Shown here piece by piece: positions 33,744 through 43,565 of a stretch of DNA of 64,000 bases. The DNA is taken from contig LOEZ01000016.1 in the NCBI GenBank assembly GCA_001516055.1, forward strand, positions 62,001 to 126,000, read 5' to 3'. A program made the position numbers and the translations under genes. This DNA comes from Gracilibacter sp. BRH_c7a. GTDB lineage: Bacteria; Bacillota; Desulfitobacteriia; Desulfitobacteriales; Syntrophobotulaceae. Position 1 is the first letter of the stretch. The number at the start of each line of letters is the position of its first letter. The notes under the pieces were generated by a model that worked only from the letters and a program-made list of their open reading frames with translations, had not been told where the DNA came from and searched no databases.

Positions 33744-34340
33744 TCACCCTTCCTTATTTTTCTCCCCAAATTTATTTTCTGTCTTATTCACTATTCTTTG
33801 CAGGTTAGTTCTATGTCTTACTACAACCATAGATACACCAATCAAAGCGAATATCTTATAAGCTAAAGGCTCCGAGAAGACAAAAACCATTATCATTACA
33901 GTTAATGCTGCTAAAACTGACCCTAAAGAAACGTATTTGCTTACACCCACAACTAGAGCGAATATTACAATTGCCACAATCATCACCTTTGGCATTAGCA
34001 CAGTTATTATACCAAGTCCAGAAGCAACACCTTTACCACTAGGTTTAAACCCGAAGTAGGGATTAAAGCTATGCCCTAACATTGCTAAGAGTCCTCCAAC
34101 CACACCACCCCAAGGTCCAAAGTAGATAAGGCCAATATATGCTGCAGCACCTCCTTTGATTGCATCTGCTATTAGTACTGTAATTCCCCAATTTTTACCT
34201 AGCAGTCGGTAAACATTGGTGGCCCCCATATTTCCGCTTCCCTGATTACGAATATCAATCTTTTTTATTACTCCTGCTAAATAAGCCATTGGGATTGTCC
34301 CCAGCAAATAGGCTACTAAGAATACCAGATACTCAGACAT
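33744..34340 (-). CDS. plsY: Acyl-phosphate:glycerol-3-phosphate acyltransferase
   Basis: Membrane enzyme that starts phospholipid synthesis by acylating glycerol-3-phosphate. The 198-residue protein has several hydrophobic helices and the three PlsY motifs: [12 protein letters not shown], a [18 protein letters not shown] block and the late RHRTNLQRI. It lies two bases after der and six before gpsA. Confidence 0.95.
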   Translation of the reverse strand: MSEYLVFLVAYLLGTIPMAYLAGVIKKIDIRNQGSGNMGATNVYRLLGKNWGITVLIADAIKGGAAAYIGLIYFGPWGGVVGGLLAMLGHSFNPYFGFKPSGKGVASGLGIITVLMPKVMIVAIVIFALVVGVSKYVSLGSVLAALTVMIMVFVFSEPLAYKIFALIGVSMVVVRHRTNLQRIVNKTENKFGEKNKEG

Positions 34341-34342
34341 CC

Positions 34343-35674
34343 CTAATCAATCTCCTTATCTCGTTTTCTAGTTATAATTCTAATAGGAGATCCCTCGAAA
34401 CCAAAACTCTTTCTTATCTGATTCTCTAAATATCTTTTATAAGAAAAATGCATTAATTCAGGATCATTGACGAAAAAGATAAACATAGGTGGTTGGACAC
34501 TCTTCTGAGTAACATAAAGAACCTTCAAGCGTTTTCCTTTATCCGAAGGCGGTGGATTCAAATGTACCCATTCACGGAGCATATCATTAAGTGTACTGGT
34601 CTGAATACGCGTACTAGTTTGTTCTGCAACAAATTCAACCAGTTCCATAATCTTATGCACTCTTTGTCCTGTTTTAGCAGAAATAAATTGAGTAGGTGCA
34701 TATTGGATAAACGGTAGTTCTTCCCTTATCTTCTTTTCAAACTTATTCAGAGTTTTATCATCTTTTTCAACAAGATCCCATTTATTAATCACTAATATTA
34801 TCCCTTTTCCTACTTCGTGAGCATAACCAACTATCCTTTTATCTTGGTCTGTAACTCCTTCGATAGGGTCTAATAACATAAGAACAACATCTGCTCTCTC
34901 AACAGCCCGGAATGAACGAATAACACTATAGTTTTCCGTCAGTTCTGCTATTTTCTTTTTACGTCTAATCCCTGCTGTATCTATCAGAATATAACTCTTT
35001 TCTTCAAACACAAACGGCGTATCTATGGCATCTCTTGTAGTCCCCGGGATATCACTCACTATTACTCTTTCTTCACCCAAGAGCATATTAACAAGAGAAG
35101 ATTTCCCAACATTTGGTCTTCCTATAACAGCAATTTTAACAATATCGGGGTCATAATCTTCAACTATTTCATCTGGTAATCTTGAGACTACGGTATCAAG
35201 AAGGTCACCAACATTGAGTCCATGTACTGCTGAGACAGGAATAGGATCCCCGCAACCTAAAGTTAGAAACTCATGAGCTTCCATTGGAAAACTCGTAAAA
35301 TTCTCTACTTTATTGGCAACTAAAAGAATAGGTTTTCCAGCTTTCCTTATATATTTAGCGATTTGTTCATCGTCAGGAGTTACTTTCGTTTTTCCATCTA
35401 CAATGAAAACCACGACATCAGCTTCTTCGATTGCCATTTCTGCTTGTTTCTTCATTTGGGTAGATAGAGGGGTTGTCTCATCCTTAAACTCTATTCCCCC
35501 AGTATCAATAAGGGTAAATTTTCTTCCTAGCCATTCGGCATCGAAATATAATCTGTCTCGTGTAACACCTGGTGTATCCTCTACAATCGCCACCAATCCA
35601 CCGACTATTCTATTAAATAAAGTTGACTTGCCAACATTGGGACGCCCAACTATTGCTACTACCGGTTTACTCAT
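34343..35674 (-). CDS. der: Ribosome-assembly GTPase Der (EngA)
   Basis: Essential GTPase for 50S subunit maturation. The 443-residue protein has two tandem G domains, each with its P-loop ([13 protein letters not shown] near residue 9; [13 protein letters not shown] near 183), [19 protein letters not shown] and NKWD, followed by the KH-like C-terminal domain. Its ATG overlaps the stop codon of the DUF512 gene (ATGA), so translation is coupled. Confidence 0.97.
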   Translation of the reverse strand: MSKPVVAIVGRPNVGKSTLFNRIVGGLVAIVEDTPGVTRDRLYFDAEWLGRKFTLIDTGGIEFKDETTPLSTQMKKQAEMAIEEADVVVFIVDGKTKVTPDDEQIAKYIRKAGKPILLVANKVENFTSFPMEAHEFLTLGCGDPIPVSAVHGLNVGDLLDTVVSRLPDEIVEDYDPDIVKIAVIGRPNVGKSSLVNMLLGEERVIVSDIPGTTRDAIDTPFVFEEKSYILIDTAGIRRKKKIAELTENYSVIRSFRAVERADVVLMLLDPIEGVTDQDKRIVGYAHEVGKGIILVINKWDLVEKDDKTLNKFEKKIREELPFIQYAPTQFISAKTGQRVHKIMELVEFVAEQTSTRIQTSTLNDMLREWVHLNPPPSDKGKRLKVLYVTQKSVQPPMFIFFVNDPELMHFSYKRYLENQIRKSFGFEGSPIRIITRKRDKEID

Positions 35675-36999
35675 AATAGTGTACCTCCAGCCAAGTTTCT
35701 ACCTATAAGACCTTCGAGAAAAGCTATTCCATTATTATCAATTATAACTGCCCTACCATTTACCTGTTCTTCCAGCCAAGAAATATTATAACCATCTAGA
35801 AATATATCTTCATCTGCCTTGAGCATCACTCTAGGGATTAAAAATTCTTCCCCTCCCAAATCGCCTAGTTGTTTAGCGATATCTTGTGCGGTTAAAAGTC
35901 CGGCAACTGTAACTGTCTGGCCGAAATAATCGTTTAAGATTTCATGAACTGTTATTGTTAGTCCTTTTATGAAACTTAGCCCTCGAACACAACTTCGAAA
36001 TAAATCTGAAGCAGATACCCCTGTCACGAGATGTATCCTCCTCTGAGGAATATCTTTAGGTAACAATGGTATATACTCATGAACTTCATCTAGAAAAAGA
36101 CTTGCCATCCCTATTCCATTTTCTAATTGGGGAAAATCATCGTATTCTTCTGGCTTCGGAAAATCAATACCTGCCAGAACATAGAATTCGTCCGAAAAAT
36201 AAACAAGGTTTTTTCTAGTTCTACTTTTATATTTTTCCTGCCAAAGCCTACCCCTATCCAAGATTTTTTGAGCTTCTGTTTTGTTCACAGTTCTAAGCTT
36301 TGGCAAGTCGTTTCGATACTTTGTTAAACCGACCGGTACTATCCCAATGGATTGCACAGAAGGGAATAATTCCGCTAGATTCTCAACAGTCTCTTCCAAA
36401 ACCTCATTATCATTATAACCTGGTACTAAGACCACTTGAGTATGGAGGGTTATCCCCGCATCTGTCAGACTTTTTATTTTGTCTTGAAGTTGTCCTGCTT
36501 TACGGTTCCTCATTAACTTATATCTAACATCAGAATTCCAAGCATGTACAGAAATATATAATGGGTTAATATGTAAATCTATTATCCTTTGAAAATCTTC
36601 CTTTTTAAGATTAGATAAAGTAATATAACTTCCTTGGGTCACAGATAAACGATAATCATCATCTCTATCATAAAGAGATTCTCTCATACCAGGAGGCATC
36701 TGCTGGACAAAACAAAACACGCAGTTATTAGAACATTTCTTAAGTCCATCCACACTTACAGTATCTACTTCAATCCCAATTAATTCTCCAGGTTCCTTTT
36801 CTATCTCAATTTCCCATATATCATTATTCTCTTTCTTGATAAACATCTTGAATTCATCTGTAGATGTATAATACTGTAAATCTATTATATCTGTCACATC
36901 ATTTGCGCCAACCTTCATGATTATATCACCCGGCTCAATCTCCATTTCAGCCGCGATACTATCCTTAATTACTTTAGAAACCACCAATCCTTTGTGCAT
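35671..36999 (-). CDS. DUF512 / PDZ-radical-SAM-like iron-sulfur protein
   Basis: A 442-residue protein of the family often found next to der in Clostridia and cyanobacteria. An N-terminal PDZ-like domain (SKVIKDSIAAEMEIEPGDIIMKVG) is followed by a radical-SAM-type core with cysteines in KKCSNNCVFCFVQQMP, and then the DUF512 C-terminal domain (YFSDEFYVLAG, TGVSASDLFR). CxxxCxxC binding of a [4Fe-4S] cluster is expected (C-SNN-C-VF-C). The reaction is not established. First gene of the DUF512-der-plsY-gpsA operon. Confidence 0.88.
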   Translation of the reverse strand: MHKGLVVSKVIKDSIAAEMEIEPGDIIMKVGANDVTDIIDLQYYTSTDEFKMFIKKENNDIWEIEIEKEPGELIGIEVDTVSVDGLKKCSNNCVFCFVQQMPPGMRESLYDRDDDYRLSVTQGSYITLSNLKKEDFQRIIDLHINPLYISVHAWNSDVRYKLMRNRKAGQLQDKIKSLTDAGITLHTQVVLVPGYNDNEVLEETVENLAELFPSVQSIGIVPVGLTKYRNDLPKLRTVNKTEAQKILDRGRLWQEKYKSRTRKNLVYFSDEFYVLAGIDFPKPEEYDDFPQLENGIGMASLFLDEVHEYIPLLPKDIPQRRIHLVTGVSASDLFRSCVRGLSFIKGLTITVHEILNDYFGQTVTVAGLLTAQDIAKQLGDLGGEEFLIPRVMLKADEDIFLDGYNISWLEEQVNGRAVIIDNNGIAFLEGLIGRNLAGGTLL

Positions 37000-37060
37000 T
37001 CATCCCATCCCAATCTTTATTGCTTCTTTTATAAATTATTGCCGATTATCCCATCTTCAT

Positions 37061-38167
37061 TCAGACTTTACTCTCCCTATAACGAGAAATATTTAACAAG
37101 ATGCCTATTTGAATCATTGTTATTACAAGTGAACTACCGCCATAAGAAACAAGAGGTAGGGTAATCCCTGTAACCGGTGTTAACCCAGTAACTACACAAA
37201 GATTGACAGCTATTTGAATTCCAAGCAGGGAAGTAATACCAAACCCTAACAACCTCCCAAAACGATCTGGACATTGCCTAGAAATATAATAACCCCTAGC
37301 TATTAAGATAACAAAACAGACTAAAACTACCGAAGTCCCAAAGAAACCAAATTCTTCACCTATAACAGCAAAAATAGTATCTGTATAACTTTCGGGTAAA
37401 TAACCATAACTCTCTGTACTTCGCCCTATACCTATTCCAAATAATCCCCCTGTCCCGAAAGCTATCTCAGCGTTTACTATCTGATAACCATGTGATGTAG
37501 CATACTCCCAAGGATTGAGCCATCCCAATATCCTGTTCCACTGGTATTCGTTATTCTTGATAAGGTGATATCCAGATATTCCAATCAGTGGAATTGCTAT
37601 CAAAAAGTACCCTATAGATAGTTCAGTCATCAATAGCATAACGCCACAGGTAATCATTATCACTACAGCTGTACCCAAATCCGGCTGTTCATATATTAGA
37701 TAGAGTATAGGAATCATAACCATAACGGGCAAGATAATATCTCTAAACCTTTTTACCTGATATCGAGTAAGAGTATACGCAAAAAATACAATCAGAGAGA
37801 GTTTAGCTATTTCGGACGGTTGAATGTTAAATCCGGCAATATCAAGCCATCGTGCAGATCCTTTAACCGTCACCGAGAGATCAGTATATTCAACCAACAA
37901 AAGCAGTATGATAGTAATGATAATACCTATTCCAGAAAGTTTCTTCCATTTTTTATATGGAAATAGCACAGCTATATAACCGAAAATAAGGCCTATGATT
38001 GCCCACTGTAACTGTTTGTAAAATAAATGATAATAACTATCGTTGTTCTGATAAGAAAATAACGAACTTGAACTTAACACCATTATTAACCCCGCCGAAA
38101 GGATAAAACCTGCTACAAATAAGAGAACAAAATCTGGCTTTTGAGGTTTAATCTTACGAGCAAGCAC
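37061..38167 (-). CDS. ftsW: SEDS glycan polymerase, FtsW/SpoVE type
   Basis: Integral membrane lipid-II polymerase acting with a class B penicillin-binding protein. The 368-residue protein has about ten hydrophobic segments and the SEDS signatures GSARWLDIAGFNIQPSEIAKLSLI, YEQPDLGTAVVI, GIGIGRSTESYGYLPESYTDTIFAVIGEE and TGITLPLVSYGGSSL. GTG 38167 has AGGAGG eight bases upstream; the longer frame begins within poor context. FtsW, RodA and SpoVE are hard to separate by sequence; the spore-former background makes SpoVE possible. Confidence 0.88.
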   Translation of the reverse strand: MLARKIKPQKPDFVLLFVAGFILSAGLIMVLSSSSLFSYQNNDSYYHLFYKQLQWAIIGLIFGYIAVLFPYKKWKKLSGIGIIITIILLLLVEYTDLSVTVKGSARWLDIAGFNIQPSEIAKLSLIVFFAYTLTRYQVKRFRDIILPVMVMIPILYLIYEQPDLGTAVVIMITCGVMLLMTELSIGYFLIAIPLIGISGYHLIKNNEYQWNRILGWLNPWEYATSHGYQIVNAEIAFGTGGLFGIGIGRSTESYGYLPESYTDTIFAVIGEEFGFFGTSVVLVCFVILIARGYYISRQCPDRFGRLLGFGITSLLGIQIAVNLCVVTGLTPVTGITLPLVSYGGSSLVITMIQIGILLNISRYRESKV

Positions 38168-38231
38168 TCTCTTGCCCTCCTGTTCGTTAATAATAAGCAC
38201 TTAGGCCATCCGGGCCGTTCACTGCTCCTGT

Positions 38232-38268
38232 TAGAAAAAGACTTCTTGCCCCATTAAAGCAAGAAGCC
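38232..38268 (-). terminator. Terminator of ispH-rpsA
   Basis: CTTCTTGC and GCAAGAAG arms around a nine-base loop, followed by TCTTTTTC on the minus strand. Confidence 0.8.
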
Positions 38269-38296
38269 ATTACATTCAAGTTTTAAGAATAACTGA

Positions 38297-40351
38297 TTAT
38301 TCATTATCACTCTGGTTAATATCACCAACAACATCACCGATAGTTACCTCTGATACTTCTTGCTGACTTTCCAGAGCTTCTTGTTCTTCAGCTTTCTGAG
38401 AATCTACGAGCGTTTCTTTGATACTCAAGCTTATCCTTTTCTCCTCAGGTTTACACTCGATTACTTTAGCAGAAACCTCATCACCAACTTTAACTATATC
38501 TTCAACTCTATTCACTCTCTGGTTAGCAAGTTGAGAAATATGGACCAGAGCATCCACTCCATCTTCCAATTGAACGAAAGCACCGAAGGGGGCGATACGA
38601 ACAACTTTTCCTTTAACAATAGATCCTTCAGGATATTTCTCATTAATATTTGACCAAGGATTATTCCTCATTTGTTTAAGACCCAGAGATATCTTAGCTT
38701 TTTCCCTATCAATATTTAAAACCTGAACATCAACTTCATCATCGACGTTCACAACCTCTGATGGATGATTTATCCGAGAGAAAGCCATATCTGAAACATG
38801 CAGAAGTCCATCGATTCCCCCGATATCCACAAAAGCTCCAAAGGTGGCTAGCCGACGAACCGTTCCTTTTACTACATCCCCTTCTTTAAGGGTCTCAAAA
38901 AGTTTCTCTCTCTTTTCTTTTTGCTCTTCAGCAAGGATTGCCTTTTGAGAAAGTACTAGTTTCCTTTTAGATGCATCGAATTCAATGATACGTAATCTTA
39001 AAGTCTGTCCTACATATTTGCTTAAATCATCTACATAGCCCACATCTACCTGAGAAGCGGGTACAAATCCCCTCATCCCAAGATCTACGAGCAAACCGCC
39101 TTTAATCACTTCGGTAACTTTGGCTTGAACTTCTTCTTTAGTTTGAGCAAGTTCAGCTAATTTTTCCCTTGCTTCTATTTCACTGGCACGACGACGGGAA
39201 AGCATAGTATAACCTTCATTATTCTCCACCCTTGTTACCATAACCGTTACAGTATCGCCTACTTTAACAATATCATTAATGTCTGTGACTTTGGTGGAAG
39301 AAAGCTCCTCGATAGGTATAACACCTTCCGATTTCCAAGAAATATCAACAAAAACCTCATCACCGCTTATTTTGACGACTGTACCTTTGACAATAGCTCC
39401 GCCATAAATCTTTGGAAACTCACTATCAAAGTTACTCATCATGTTTTCATCATTGTTACCCTCAGCAGACGTCTCCACGAGCTTCTCTACTGTTGGATCA
39501 TCTTCTAAAGCCTCATTTGTTTTTTCTATAATATCAGACATTTTTGTATATACCTCCTCGATAATCCAATCCGGTGTAGAAGCTCCAGCTGTCAGACCGA
39601 CACTTGTTGCATTCCTAAACCAGATTTCCTGTAATTCATCAACTGTTTCTATTAAATATGTTTTTGTTTTTTGGCAACAGATATCCCTAAGTTTACGGGT
39701 ATTTGAGCTCGTACGTCCACCTACAACAATCATAACATCGACTTTTTCTGAAAGCTTGTGTGCAGAAGCTTGCCGCTCTTCAGTGGCTCTACAAATGGTA
39801 TTGTGAACCAATAGGTTATTAGTGTGTAACCGAAGCTCTTCTGTGATATCTGTAAAAGTATTCATGGGCAAAGTAGTTTGGGCTAAAACAGCAATACTCG
39901 GATAAAAAGGAAGGCTTCTTGCTTCATCAATAGTCTCGATTGCTTGAGAATTATCACCAGCCCAACCTAAAAGACCTATGACTTCTGGATGATTCTTATC
40001 TCCTATGACTATGACGTGAGTCTCTCTCGACGATTTTGCAGCCAGCCCTTGAGCTTTTTGTACATAAGGACAGGTGGCATCAACAATTTTAATCCCCTTT
40101 TTCTCTGCTTCACTATAAATTCTTGGGGGTACACCGTGTGACCTTATAATAAGCTGTTGCCCTGTTTTTAACTGATCTAGCGAATCGGTAACTTCAATTC
40201 CTTTTCCCTTAAGATAATCTACTACTTGTTGATTATGAATGAGCGGTCCCAAAGACGCGGCACTGTCGTTAGCTATTGCCTTTTCAGCCATATCTATGGC
40301 TCTCTTGACGCCAAAACAGAATCCCGCCTTTTCCGCTCGGATAATTCTCAA
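38297..40351 (-). CDS. ispH: IspH fused to ribosomal protein S1
   Basis: A 684-residue fusion typical of many Clostridia. Residues 1 to about 280 are IspH, the [4Fe-4S] enzyme that makes IPP/DMAPP in the MEP pathway (AGFCFGVKRAID, RSHGVPP, DATCPYV, TAGASTPDWII, with Cys ligands in those motifs). After an acidic linker come four S1 RNA-binding repeats (for example GAFVDIGGIDGLLHVSD and GAFVQLEDGVDALVHIS). TTG at 40351 starts the frame after AGGAGGGC. The fusion is known in the group; why isoprenoid and translation functions are joined is unclear. Confidence 0.95.
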   Translation of the reverse strand: MRIIRAEKAGFCFGVKRAIDMAEKAIANDSAASLGPLIHNQQVVDYLKGKGIEVTDSLDQLKTGQQLIIRSHGVPPRIYSEAEKKGIKIVDATCPYVQKAQGLAAKSSRETHVIVIGDKNHPEVIGLLGWAGDNSQAIETIDEARSLPFYPSIAVLAQTTLPMNTFTDITEELRLHTNNLLVHNTICRATEERQASAHKLSEKVDVMIVVGGRTSSNTRKLRDICCQKTKTYLIETVDELQEIWFRNATSVGLTAGASTPDWIIEEVYTKMSDIIEKTNEALEDDPTVEKLVETSAEGNNDENMMSNFDSEFPKIYGGAIVKGTVVKISGDEVFVDISWKSEGVIPIEELSSTKVTDINDIVKVGDTVTVMVTRVENNEGYTMLSRRRASEIEAREKLAELAQTKEEVQAKVTEVIKGGLLVDLGMRGFVPASQVDVGYVDDLSKYVGQTLRLRIIEFDASKRKLVLSQKAILAEEQKEKREKLFETLKEGDVVKGTVRRLATFGAFVDIGGIDGLLHVSDMAFSRINHPSEVVNVDDEVDVQVLNIDREKAKISLGLKQMRNNPWSNINEKYPEGSIVKGKVVRIAPFGAFVQLEDGVDALVHISQLANQRVNRVEDIVKVGDEVSAKVIECKPEEKRISLSIKETLVDSQKAEEQEALESQQEVSEVTIGDVVGDINQSDNE

Positions 40352-40533
40352 TTTTAAAACTGCCCTCCTTTATAGTATAACAAATAGTTTCGCTGAAAAA
40401 GACAAAATTCCTTCTTATTATATATTATTTGGCATTGTCCTCATTTAGATAATTCCTATGTTATCGATAATTAATTATTATTTTTCTTATGGTTTCCTCT
40501 TTTTCATCGAAGTAGTCTCATTTCCAAAAACTT

Positions 40534-41211
40534 TCAGGAAGACGATATTAAAGATACTATTTTTTCTGCTACTTCATCAACGGCTAATGTAGTTGTATCG
40601 ATAATTATTGCATCTTCAGCAGGTCTTAGAGGAGAATGTTGTCTTTGGGAATCCATACTATCTCTGTTTTCTATATCGTCTAGTACTTGCTGGTAAGTCA
40701 TGTTAATTCCCGTAGCCTGAATCTCTTGGAGTCTCCTTGCAGCACGTTCCTCTGTTGAAGCAGTTAAAAATATTTTTATATCGGCCTCTGGAAGTACAAA
40801 GGTACCAATATCTCTACCATCCATAACTACATTACCTTTAGCGGCTTCTACTCGTTGTATCTTCACAAGCCTTTCTCTTACTCCAGCATAAGCAGCAACA
40901 ATAGAAACTGTCCTGTTTACTTCAGGACTTCTAATCTGAGAAGTTACTATCTCTCCATCACAGAGAACAACATCTCGATCTCTATGGTCAAAAGTTATTT
41001 CAGTCTCCTGGGCAATTCTTGTTACCGCCAGCTCATCCTCTGGCAAAATACCATTTTTCAGTACTTTATAAGAGATAACTCTATACATGGCACCAGTATC
41101 CAAATAAAACATCCCTAATTCATGAGCAACCATGCGAGCCACAGTGCTCTTTCCAGCTCCCGCCGGCCCGTCTATTGCAATTTGTAAGTTCTTCCTGAGA
41201 TTCTTAGACAT
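40534..41211 (-). CDS. cmk: Cytidylate kinase
   Basis: Phosphorylates CMP and dCMP. The 225-residue protein has the P-loop AIDGPAGAGKSTVAR, LDTGAMYR, the CMP-binding insert, VVMDGRDIGTFVLPEADIKIFLTAS and the RQHSPLRPAEDAIIIDTT segment. It lies directly upstream of ispH-rpsA on the same strand, the usual clostridial order. Confidence 0.96.
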   Translation of the reverse strand: MSKNLRKNLQIAIDGPAGAGKSTVARMVAHELGMFYLDTGAMYRVISYKVLKNGILPEDELAVTRIAQETEITFDHRDRDVVLCDGEIVTSQIRSPEVNRTVSIVAAYAGVRERLVKIQRVEAAKGNVVMDGRDIGTFVLPEADIKIFLTASTEERAARRLQEIQATGINMTYQQVLDDIENRDSMDSQRQHSPLRPAEDAIIIDTTTLAVDEVAEKIVSLISSS

Positions 41212-41270
41212 TTAACAACTCCATCTTCCATAATTCTCATCAATTATATCATAAAAAAATCTTTTCCATA

Positions 41271-42041
41271 TCATACAGCTGACAGAATCAAGACTGCGAT
41301 AAGGTTATTGAGACTATGTAAGCCCATGGCTGGATAAATAGAACCACTTTTAGCATAGAGATGTCCAAGACCTATTCCCAAAGCAAATCTAGGAACAAAC
41401 CCTACTAATTCAAAATGAAGAGCTGAAAAGATAGCTGCACTAATGATAATAGCAGTCCACATACCAAAATAATTCCTTAACCCAGCAAATAAAAGTCCTC
41501 TAAATAATGTTTCTTCAATAATAGGCGCAATGACAGCGATTAAGAAAATATTTGCTAATAGTAATAATAGATTCGGTTTCTCTAATAGTTCTGCCAAGGC
41601 ATTCTCTGGAGGAGTGATACCCATAGCAAATATAATAATCATATAGATTATATGGGCTAGCCAAATAATTCCCCAAACTTTTAAGATAGCTCTAAACGAC
41701 TGTAGGAACTTTATTTTATTCCAGCCTAGATTAGACCAAGATAGTTTCTTTCCAATTTTTATTACAATAATGACCATAAGAAACAGAAAGTTTGATACCA
41801 ATATTGACAAATAATAACCGGTTTTAATCTCCGTAGTATAACGAAATATGTATCCGTTAATTATCATGGTCAGTCCGAATACTCCAATTATTCCTAAAAA
41901 TACATATAATAATACTTTTGCACTTAGTAAAGGCTGTTCCGAGTTCGTACCTTCTGTCTGTTCCGTCTGTTCCGTCTGTTCTGGCTGTATTATATTCTGG
42001 CTCCCAGACTCTTCAAAGCTTCTTTTATCATCATTTGTCAT
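41271..42041 (-). CDS. CPBP-family intramembrane metalloprotease
   Basis: A 256-residue integral membrane protein of the CAAX protease/bacteriocin-processing family. Motif 1 (EETLFRGLLFAGLRNYFG) and motif 2 (ALHFELVGFVPRFALGIGLGHLYAKSG) supply the metal-binding Glu and His residues. Seven or eight hydrophobic stretches are visible. The N-terminus is hydrophilic and contains EQTEQTEQTEG, encoded by a short 9-bp tandem repeat. Substrate unknown. Start ATG 42041 is preceded by GAGGGTGG. Confidence 0.9.
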   Translation of the reverse strand: MTNDDKRSFEESGSQNIIQPEQTEQTEQTEGTNSEQPLLSAKVLLYVFLGIIGVFGLTMIINGYIFRYTTEIKTGYYLSILVSNFLFLMVIIVIKIGKKLSWSNLGWNKIKFLQSFRAILKVWGIIWLAHIIYMIIIFAMGITPPENALAELLEKPNLLLLLANIFLIAVIAPIIEETLFRGLLFAGLRNYFGMWTAIIISAAIFSALHFELVGFVPRFALGIGLGHLYAKSGSIYPAMGLHSLNNLIAVLILSAV

Positions 42042-42185
42042 TTTCCACCCTCATTTTTGAAAAATTATCCTTGTTTATTTTTTGTCTATCCATAACATAA
42101 TAAACATGACAATACCTAACAATTAGAAATTCTTAAACCAACTATTATTAACAATAACCGCTAGTAAAGGAGGCGTTTACTAAAA

Positions 42186-42368
42186 ATGTTCCATTCGAAA
42201 AAACCGGAAACGAATTGGATTCTGCTCAGTACAGCCATGCTAGGAGGATTTGCCCTAGGTTTATCGTACAAAAAATACGGGTCCAATCTTCATACACAGA
42301 TTGGCAAGCTAACTAAAAGAGATCTAGAATATGAAGATTACACATCCTCTCATGAACCTGATGCTTGA
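42186..42368 (+). CDS. Small membrane-anchored protein, YtxH-like
   Basis: A 60-residue product with one hydrophobic segment (WILLSTAMLGGFALGLSYKKY, about residues 11-31) followed by a charged tail. AAAGGAGG lies at a workable distance before ATG 42186, and a hairpin terminator follows. Size and layout recall YtxH-type stress proteins, but the similarity is only in general form. Encoded divergently from the CPBP protease. Confidence 0.65.
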   Translation: MFHSKKPETNWILLSTAMLGGFALGLSYKKYGSNLHTQIGKLTKRDLEYEDYTSSHEPDA

Positions 42369-42421
42369 TTTCAAAGATACTTCCACTTAAGAATCTATCC
42401 TATAAATAGTGAAGTTTCCAT

Positions 42422-42453
42422 AATATAAGCTCCCACCAGAGCTTATATTATTT
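42422..42453. terminator. Bidirectional terminator between the small gene and azlD
   Basis: AATATAAGCTC and GAGCTTATATT arms, six-base loop, then ATTTTG on the plus strand. It overlaps the last codons of azlD. Confidence 0.7.
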
Positions 42454-42760
42454 TGTCTACCCCCCAAAAGACAAGCATGCCAAACAAAACAGAATAAAAC
42501 AAATTTGGAACCTTTCTGGCAAAAATAAAAGTACTTATCCCGGCAATTAAGAATGGGTTTAGCAAGCCTATTTTGTTTTCTGGTGAAATCAGAAGCTCAG
42601 GTATAACCAAAGCAGCTAATAAAGCAACAGGCACAAGTGAAATAAAGGACTTCCAGAAGCCTCCTAGGGACATGTTCCGTAAAAGGATAAATGGTATGAC
42701 TCTCGCTCCATAGGTTACAGCAGTCATGAACAAAATAGTAAGTACAATTTCTTTACTCAT
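42443..42760 (-). CDS. azlD: Branched-chain amino acid exporter subunit AzlD
   Basis: Small membrane partner of AzlC, 105 residues with about four hydrophobic helices (VLTILFMTAVTYGARVIPFILL, LVPVALLAALVIPELL, PFLIAGISTFIFARKV, VLFGMLVFWG). The start is ATG 42760 with TTGGAG before it, overlapping the azlC stop by eight bases. AzlCD-type pairs export branched-chain amino acids or related compounds. Confidence 0.9.
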   Translation of the reverse strand: MSKEIVLTILFMTAVTYGARVIPFILLRNMSLGGFWKSFISLVPVALLAALVIPELLISPENKIGLLNPFLIAGISTFIFARKVPNLFYSVLFGMLVFWGVDKII

Positions 42761-43466
42761 GCTTAATCTCCAAATTCTCTTGAGATCCACGGTAATATTC
42801 TATCAAAGCACCAGCAGTTGCGGCAATACCGACACTTAAAAGTAAATATACCTTTCCAGGAATAAGTATTTTTAAGATTACAGCTATAATTCCAGCGAAT
42901 AAATAAGTAAAGATATTACTCCGGTTGACTATCCCTACTGTTAAAACAATAAAAAGTGCTAAGAGAGCAAAATTAAAACCTGAAAATGTAATAGCCATCT
43001 GTTTACCTAGCCAAGCTCCAACAAAGGTGAAGATAACCCAAGAAAGGAAAGCTCCAATATTCACCCCTAAAGCTACCCTACTTCGTTCTTCCGGTGTCCC
43101 AATATCTTCCAATAGTTTGGAATTCAGAACAAAGGATTCATCCGTTAATCCTTGGGCTAAAAGAGATAACCTCCCTAAAGAAATACCTGGAAAAAACCTT
43201 ATCATAGAAAAGCTCATCAGAACATGTCTAATATTAACTATAAGAGTGGTTAATCCAATAACCCAAATAGTAGCTCCTTGTGCAATCAGTTGGAGAGCGA
43301 TAAACTGAGCTGCACCTGCAAAAACAAATAAAGACATTAAGCCTGCTTCCCAAATTGTTAGACCGCTTTGTAAAGATAGAATCCCGAAAGTTATAGCGAC
43401 TGGGGCATATCCTATCCCAATTGTTATAGACTTTTGTAATCCATAACTAAATCCTTTTGTATCCAT
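42753..43466 (-). CDS. azlC: Branched-chain amino acid exporter subunit AzlC
   Basis: Main subunit of the AzlCD exporter. The 237-residue protein has the family pattern: GIGYAPVAITFGILS, LMSLFVFAGAAQFIALQLIAQGA, LIVNIRHVLMSFSM, LAQGLTDESFVLN and several further helices. ATG 43466 has AAAGGG at ten bases; earlier in-frame ATGs lack a site. It is transcribed with azlD and located downstream of the HutP-like gene. Confidence 0.92.
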   Translation of the reverse strand: MDTKGFSYGLQKSITIGIGYAPVAITFGILSLQSGLTIWEAGLMSLFVFAGAAQFIALQLIAQGATIWVIGLTTLIVNIRHVLMSFSMIRFFPGISLGRLSLLAQGLTDESFVLNSKLLEDIGTPEERSRVALGVNIGAFLSWVIFTFVGAWLGKQMAITFSGFNFALLALFIVLTVGIVNRSNIFTYLFAGIIAVILKILIPGKVYLLLSVGIAATAGALIEYYRGSQENLEIKHE

Positions 43467-43508
43467 ATTATTTATACCCTTTTTCATTAATATCAAATAT
43501 TAAAATAA

Positions 43509-43526
43509 AAAGACACTCTAAGAGTG
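43509..43526 (-). terminator. Short terminator of the HutP-like gene
   Basis: CACTC and GAGTG arms with a small loop, followed on the minus strand by TCTTTTTATTTT. The stem is short. Confidence 0.6.
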
Positions 43527-43565
43527 CATTATGTTCTATAGTTTTCTTCAGTCTCATGGTCTTTA

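Noticed and set aside
38297-40351. IspH and S1 in one frame as an assembly error
   Set aside because: The fusion with an acidic linker is common in Clostridia, and both halves are complete.
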